DNA from: Leucothrix mucor DSM 2157
Lineage (GTDB): Bacteria; Pseudomonadota; Gammaproteobacteria; Thiotrichales; Thiotrichaceae
Reading direction: 5' to 3'
DNA: 64,000 nucleotides
Assembly (NCBI RefSeq): GCF_000419525.1
Contig: NZ_ATTE01000001.1
Coordinates: 3,631,501 to 3,695,500 of the forward strand
The notes beneath the pieces are model-generated. The model did not search any database, had not been told where the DNA came from, and saw only the letters and a list, made by a program, of their open reading frames with translations. A program made the translations under genes and the position numbers. Positions 62,197 to 64,000 of the stretch are shown here, piece after piece. Position 1 is the first letter of the stretch. Every line of letters starts with the position of its first letter.

Positions 62197-63723
62197 ATGA
62201 CTGAGCAAACCGCCAAAGCCCTGCAATTACATGCCTCAGACAATGTCGTCATTGCCTTAAGTGATCTTGTTGCCGGAGAGCAGATTCCACCCAATGCCAC
62301 CACGCTATTACAGCCAGTGCCATCGGGCCATAAAATCTGCATTGCCGATATCAAGCAAGGTGAGCGAGTCCTGAAATACGGGCAATCCATTGGTCAGGCA
62401 ACCGCCGATATTAAAGCTGGCGAGCATGTGCATACTCATAACTTAGGCATGGGCGAACATCAGCAGGACTATGGCTTTAGTAGTGAATATGTCCCCTTGC
62501 CCGCTCCTGATCGTGAGTACACCTTTGAGGGCTTTCAGCGCGCCAATGGCAAAGTCGGCACCCGTAACTACATCGGTATTATCACCTCGGTGAACTGCGC
62601 AGGCTCGGTGGCGAAGTTTATTGGCGAAGCGGTTGAGCGCGAAGGCTTGTTGGATGCCTTCCCGAACATTGATGGCATCGTACCTATCGTGCATGGCACC
62701 GGCTGCGGCATGTCATCCAAAGGTGAAGGCTTCGAGACGCTGCATCGTACCCTCAACGGCTATGCGCACAATCCAAATTTCGGCGCAATTTTGCTAATCG
62801 GTTTAGGCTGCGAAGTGATGCAAGTCTCCGGATTGGTGAATCAACCATTATTTGAAGACACCACCCGCTACCGCTATATGAACATTCAACAAGTGGGTGG
62901 AACGCGCCAAGCCATTGAACAAGGCAAAGCAGTGATTCGGGAATTGGCGAAAGTCGTTAATCAGGATAAACGCAGCACCACACCCGCCTCTTCGCTGGTG
63001 ATTGGAATGCAGTGCGGCGGCTCGGATGGTTACTCCGGCATTACCGCCAACCCGGCACTGGGCGCAGCATCCGATTTAGTGATTCGTCAAGGCGGCACCA
63101 TGCTGCTCTCTGAAACCTCCGAAGTGTATGGCGCAGAGCATTTGCTCACCCGACGCGCCGTTAGCCCGGAAGTGGGGCAGCGCTTAATCAACCGTATTCA
63201 TTGGTGGGAAGACTATTGCGCGCGCAATAGCGGCGAGATGGACAACAACCCTTCGCCCGGCAATAAACTTGGCGGCTTAACCACTATTTTGGAGAAATCC
63301 CTAGGGGCTGCAGCCAAAGGTGGCACCGCGCCCATGAGCGATGTGATCAAATATGCCGAACCGCTAAACGCATCCGGCCTCGTGTTTATGGATAGCCCTG
63401 GCTACGACCCTTGCTCGGTAACCGGCCAAGTAGCGACCGGCGCGAATATGATTATCTTCACCACTGGCCGTGGCTCGGTATCCGGCTTTAAGCCGTCGCC
63501 CTGCATCAAAATGGCCTCCAATACCGATATGTACCAACGCTTGATTGAAGACATGGATATCAACTGCGGCGACATTATCGGAGGCGATGTGAGCATTGCC
63601 GACAAGGGAGAGCAGATCTTTCAGTTAATCCTTGAAATTGCCTCAGGCAAAGAAACCAAAAGTGAGACCTTAGGATTTGGCAGTACAGAGTTTGTGCCGT
63701 GGCAAATTGGCGCGGTGATGTAA
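62197..63723 (+). CDS. uxaA: Altronate dehydratase
   Basis: A 508-residue UxaA. The N-terminal SAF domain (about 10-95) has the LHASDNVVIALSDLVAGE and CGH-like KAGEHVHTHNLGMGE motifs; the large domain (about 110-508) has GTRNYIGIITSVNCAGSVA, PIVHGTGCGMSS, GLGCEVMQVSG, GMQCGGSDGYSGITANPALG and the C-terminal VTGQVATGANMIIFTTGRGS. It dehydrates D-altronate to 2-keto-3-deoxygluconate and needs iron or manganese. Length equals E. coli UxaA. The related L-fuconate-type dehydratases cannot be excluded. Confidence 0.9.
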   Translation: MTEQTAKALQLHASDNVVIALSDLVAGEQIPPNATTLLQPVPSGHKICIADIKQGERVLKYGQSIGQATADIKAGEHVHTHNLGMGEHQQDYGFSSEYVPLPAPDREYTFEGFQRANGKVGTRNYIGIITSVNCAGSVAKFIGEAVEREGLLDAFPNIDGIVPIVHGTGCGMSSKGEGFETLHRTLNGYAHNPNFGAILLIGLGCEVMQVSGLVNQPLFEDTTRYRYMNIQQVGGTRQAIEQGKAVIRELAKVVNQDKRSTTPASSLVIGMQCGGSDGYSGITANPALGAASDLVIRQGGTMLLSETSEVYGAEHLLTRRAVSPEVGQRLINRIHWWEDYCARNSGEMDNNPSPGNKLGGLTTILEKSLGAAAKGGTAPMSDVIKYAEPLNASGLVFMDSPGYDPCSVTGQVATGANMIIFTTGRGSVSGFKPSPCIKMASNTDMYQRLIEDMDINCGDIIGGDVSIADKGEQIFQLILEIASGKETKSETLGFGSTEFVPWQIGAVM

Positions 63724-63753
63724 TGAAATCAGTATTTTTATGGAGCAGTCACA

Positions 63754-64000
63754 ATGAGTAACAAAACCGGAAGGCTTGAAGGCAAAATCGCATTAATTAC
63801 TGCCGCAGGCCAAGGTATTGGTCGGGCAACAGTCGAAGCCTATGTACGTGAAGGCGCAACAGTCTACGCCTGTGATATTAACGATGACTCAATCGCCGAG
63901 CTTAATTTAATCGATGGCGTGAGTGCATTTCACCTTGATGTCACCGATGCAGAAGCCGTGGAAGCAGCCGTCGCCAAACTACCGACGCTTGATGTGCTGT
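63754..64000 (+). CDS. Short-chain dehydrogenase/reductase (3' end outside window)
   Basis: The first 82 codons of an SDR. GKIALITAAGQGIGRATVEA is the NAD(H)-binding TGxxxGIG region in the TAAGQGIG form seen in DHRS6-like, KDF dehydrogenase and sugar dehydrogenase members; CDIND gives the cofactor Asp and FHLDVTD the adenine pocket. In this operon it is the best candidate for the initial oxidation of the L-aldose, or for 2-keto-3-deoxy-L-fuconate dehydrogenation. It continues past the right edge. Confidence 0.85.
   Translation, partial: MSNKTGRLEGKIALITAAGQGIGRATVEAYVREGATVYACDINDDSIAELNLIDGVSAFHLDVTDAEAVEAAVAKLPTLDVL

Overview
The window is a densely coded bacterial chromosome segment, complete genes at about one per kilobase on both strands, with no rRNA, tRNA or CRISPR array seen. 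Gene content (Gram-negative outer-membrane esterase, lipoproteins, PQQ alcohol oxidation with PedABC-type accessory genes, catalase-peroxidase, polyamine oxidation) points to an aerobic Gammaproteobacterium. A marine, algae-associated heterotroph of the Leucothrix/Thiothrix kind is my guess from the mix of alcohol oxidation and probable L-galactose/L-fucose use; that placement is inference only.

Layout. 0-19 kb is a housekeeping and miscellaneous stretch: lipoprotein hydrolase, two exporters, a thermonuclease, a PfkB kinase, phosphoesterase, a lipoprotein peptidase, a lone sugar transferase, NnrD, AMP nucleosidase, an FAD oxidase, CobT with a ferredoxin, a PlpD-type esterase, and a GntR/thioesterase pair divergent from a PuuB-like oxidase. 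18.8-40.4 kb is an alcohol-oxidation locus: AraC regulator, a PQQ dehydrogenase carrying the lanthanide-type Asp pair, a divergent nine-gene membrane operon (ABC importer, HupE/UreJ protein, ExbB/ExbD-like motor, anchor, lipoprotein), then PedABC-type ABC genes, a beta-propeller, cytochrome c PedF, a XoxJ-like binding protein and a NosR-like flavo-iron-sulfur membrane protein. A visibly AT-richer accessory block (28.2-32.06 kb) with a DUF4143 ATPase and an ATPase+TOPRIM-like pair splits this locus.

40.4-45 kb holds gabT, a divergent LysR regulator and katG. 45-53.5 kb is a LacI-controlled solute uptake cluster: a four-gene ABC importer divergent from a metallo-beta-lactamase-fold hydrolase, LacI repressor and inositol-phosphatase-like enzyme, with a DegT aminotransferase beyond. 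53.5-64 kb is a sugar-acid catabolic cluster (mutarotase, lactonase, UxaB-like reductase, GntR repressor, ribose-type ABC importer, zinc dehydrogenase, UxaA, SDR), interrupted by one intact ISAs1-family insertion sequence; it runs off the right edge.

Working together: the dehydrogenase, cytochrome, binding proteins and NosR-like protein should form a periplasmic alcohol-oxidising chain, with the nine-gene operon a candidate energised uptake or sensing system for its substrate or metal. The right-hand cluster can be read as aldose to lactone to aldonate to tagaturonate to altronate to 2-keto-3-deoxygluconate, fitting L-galactose best.
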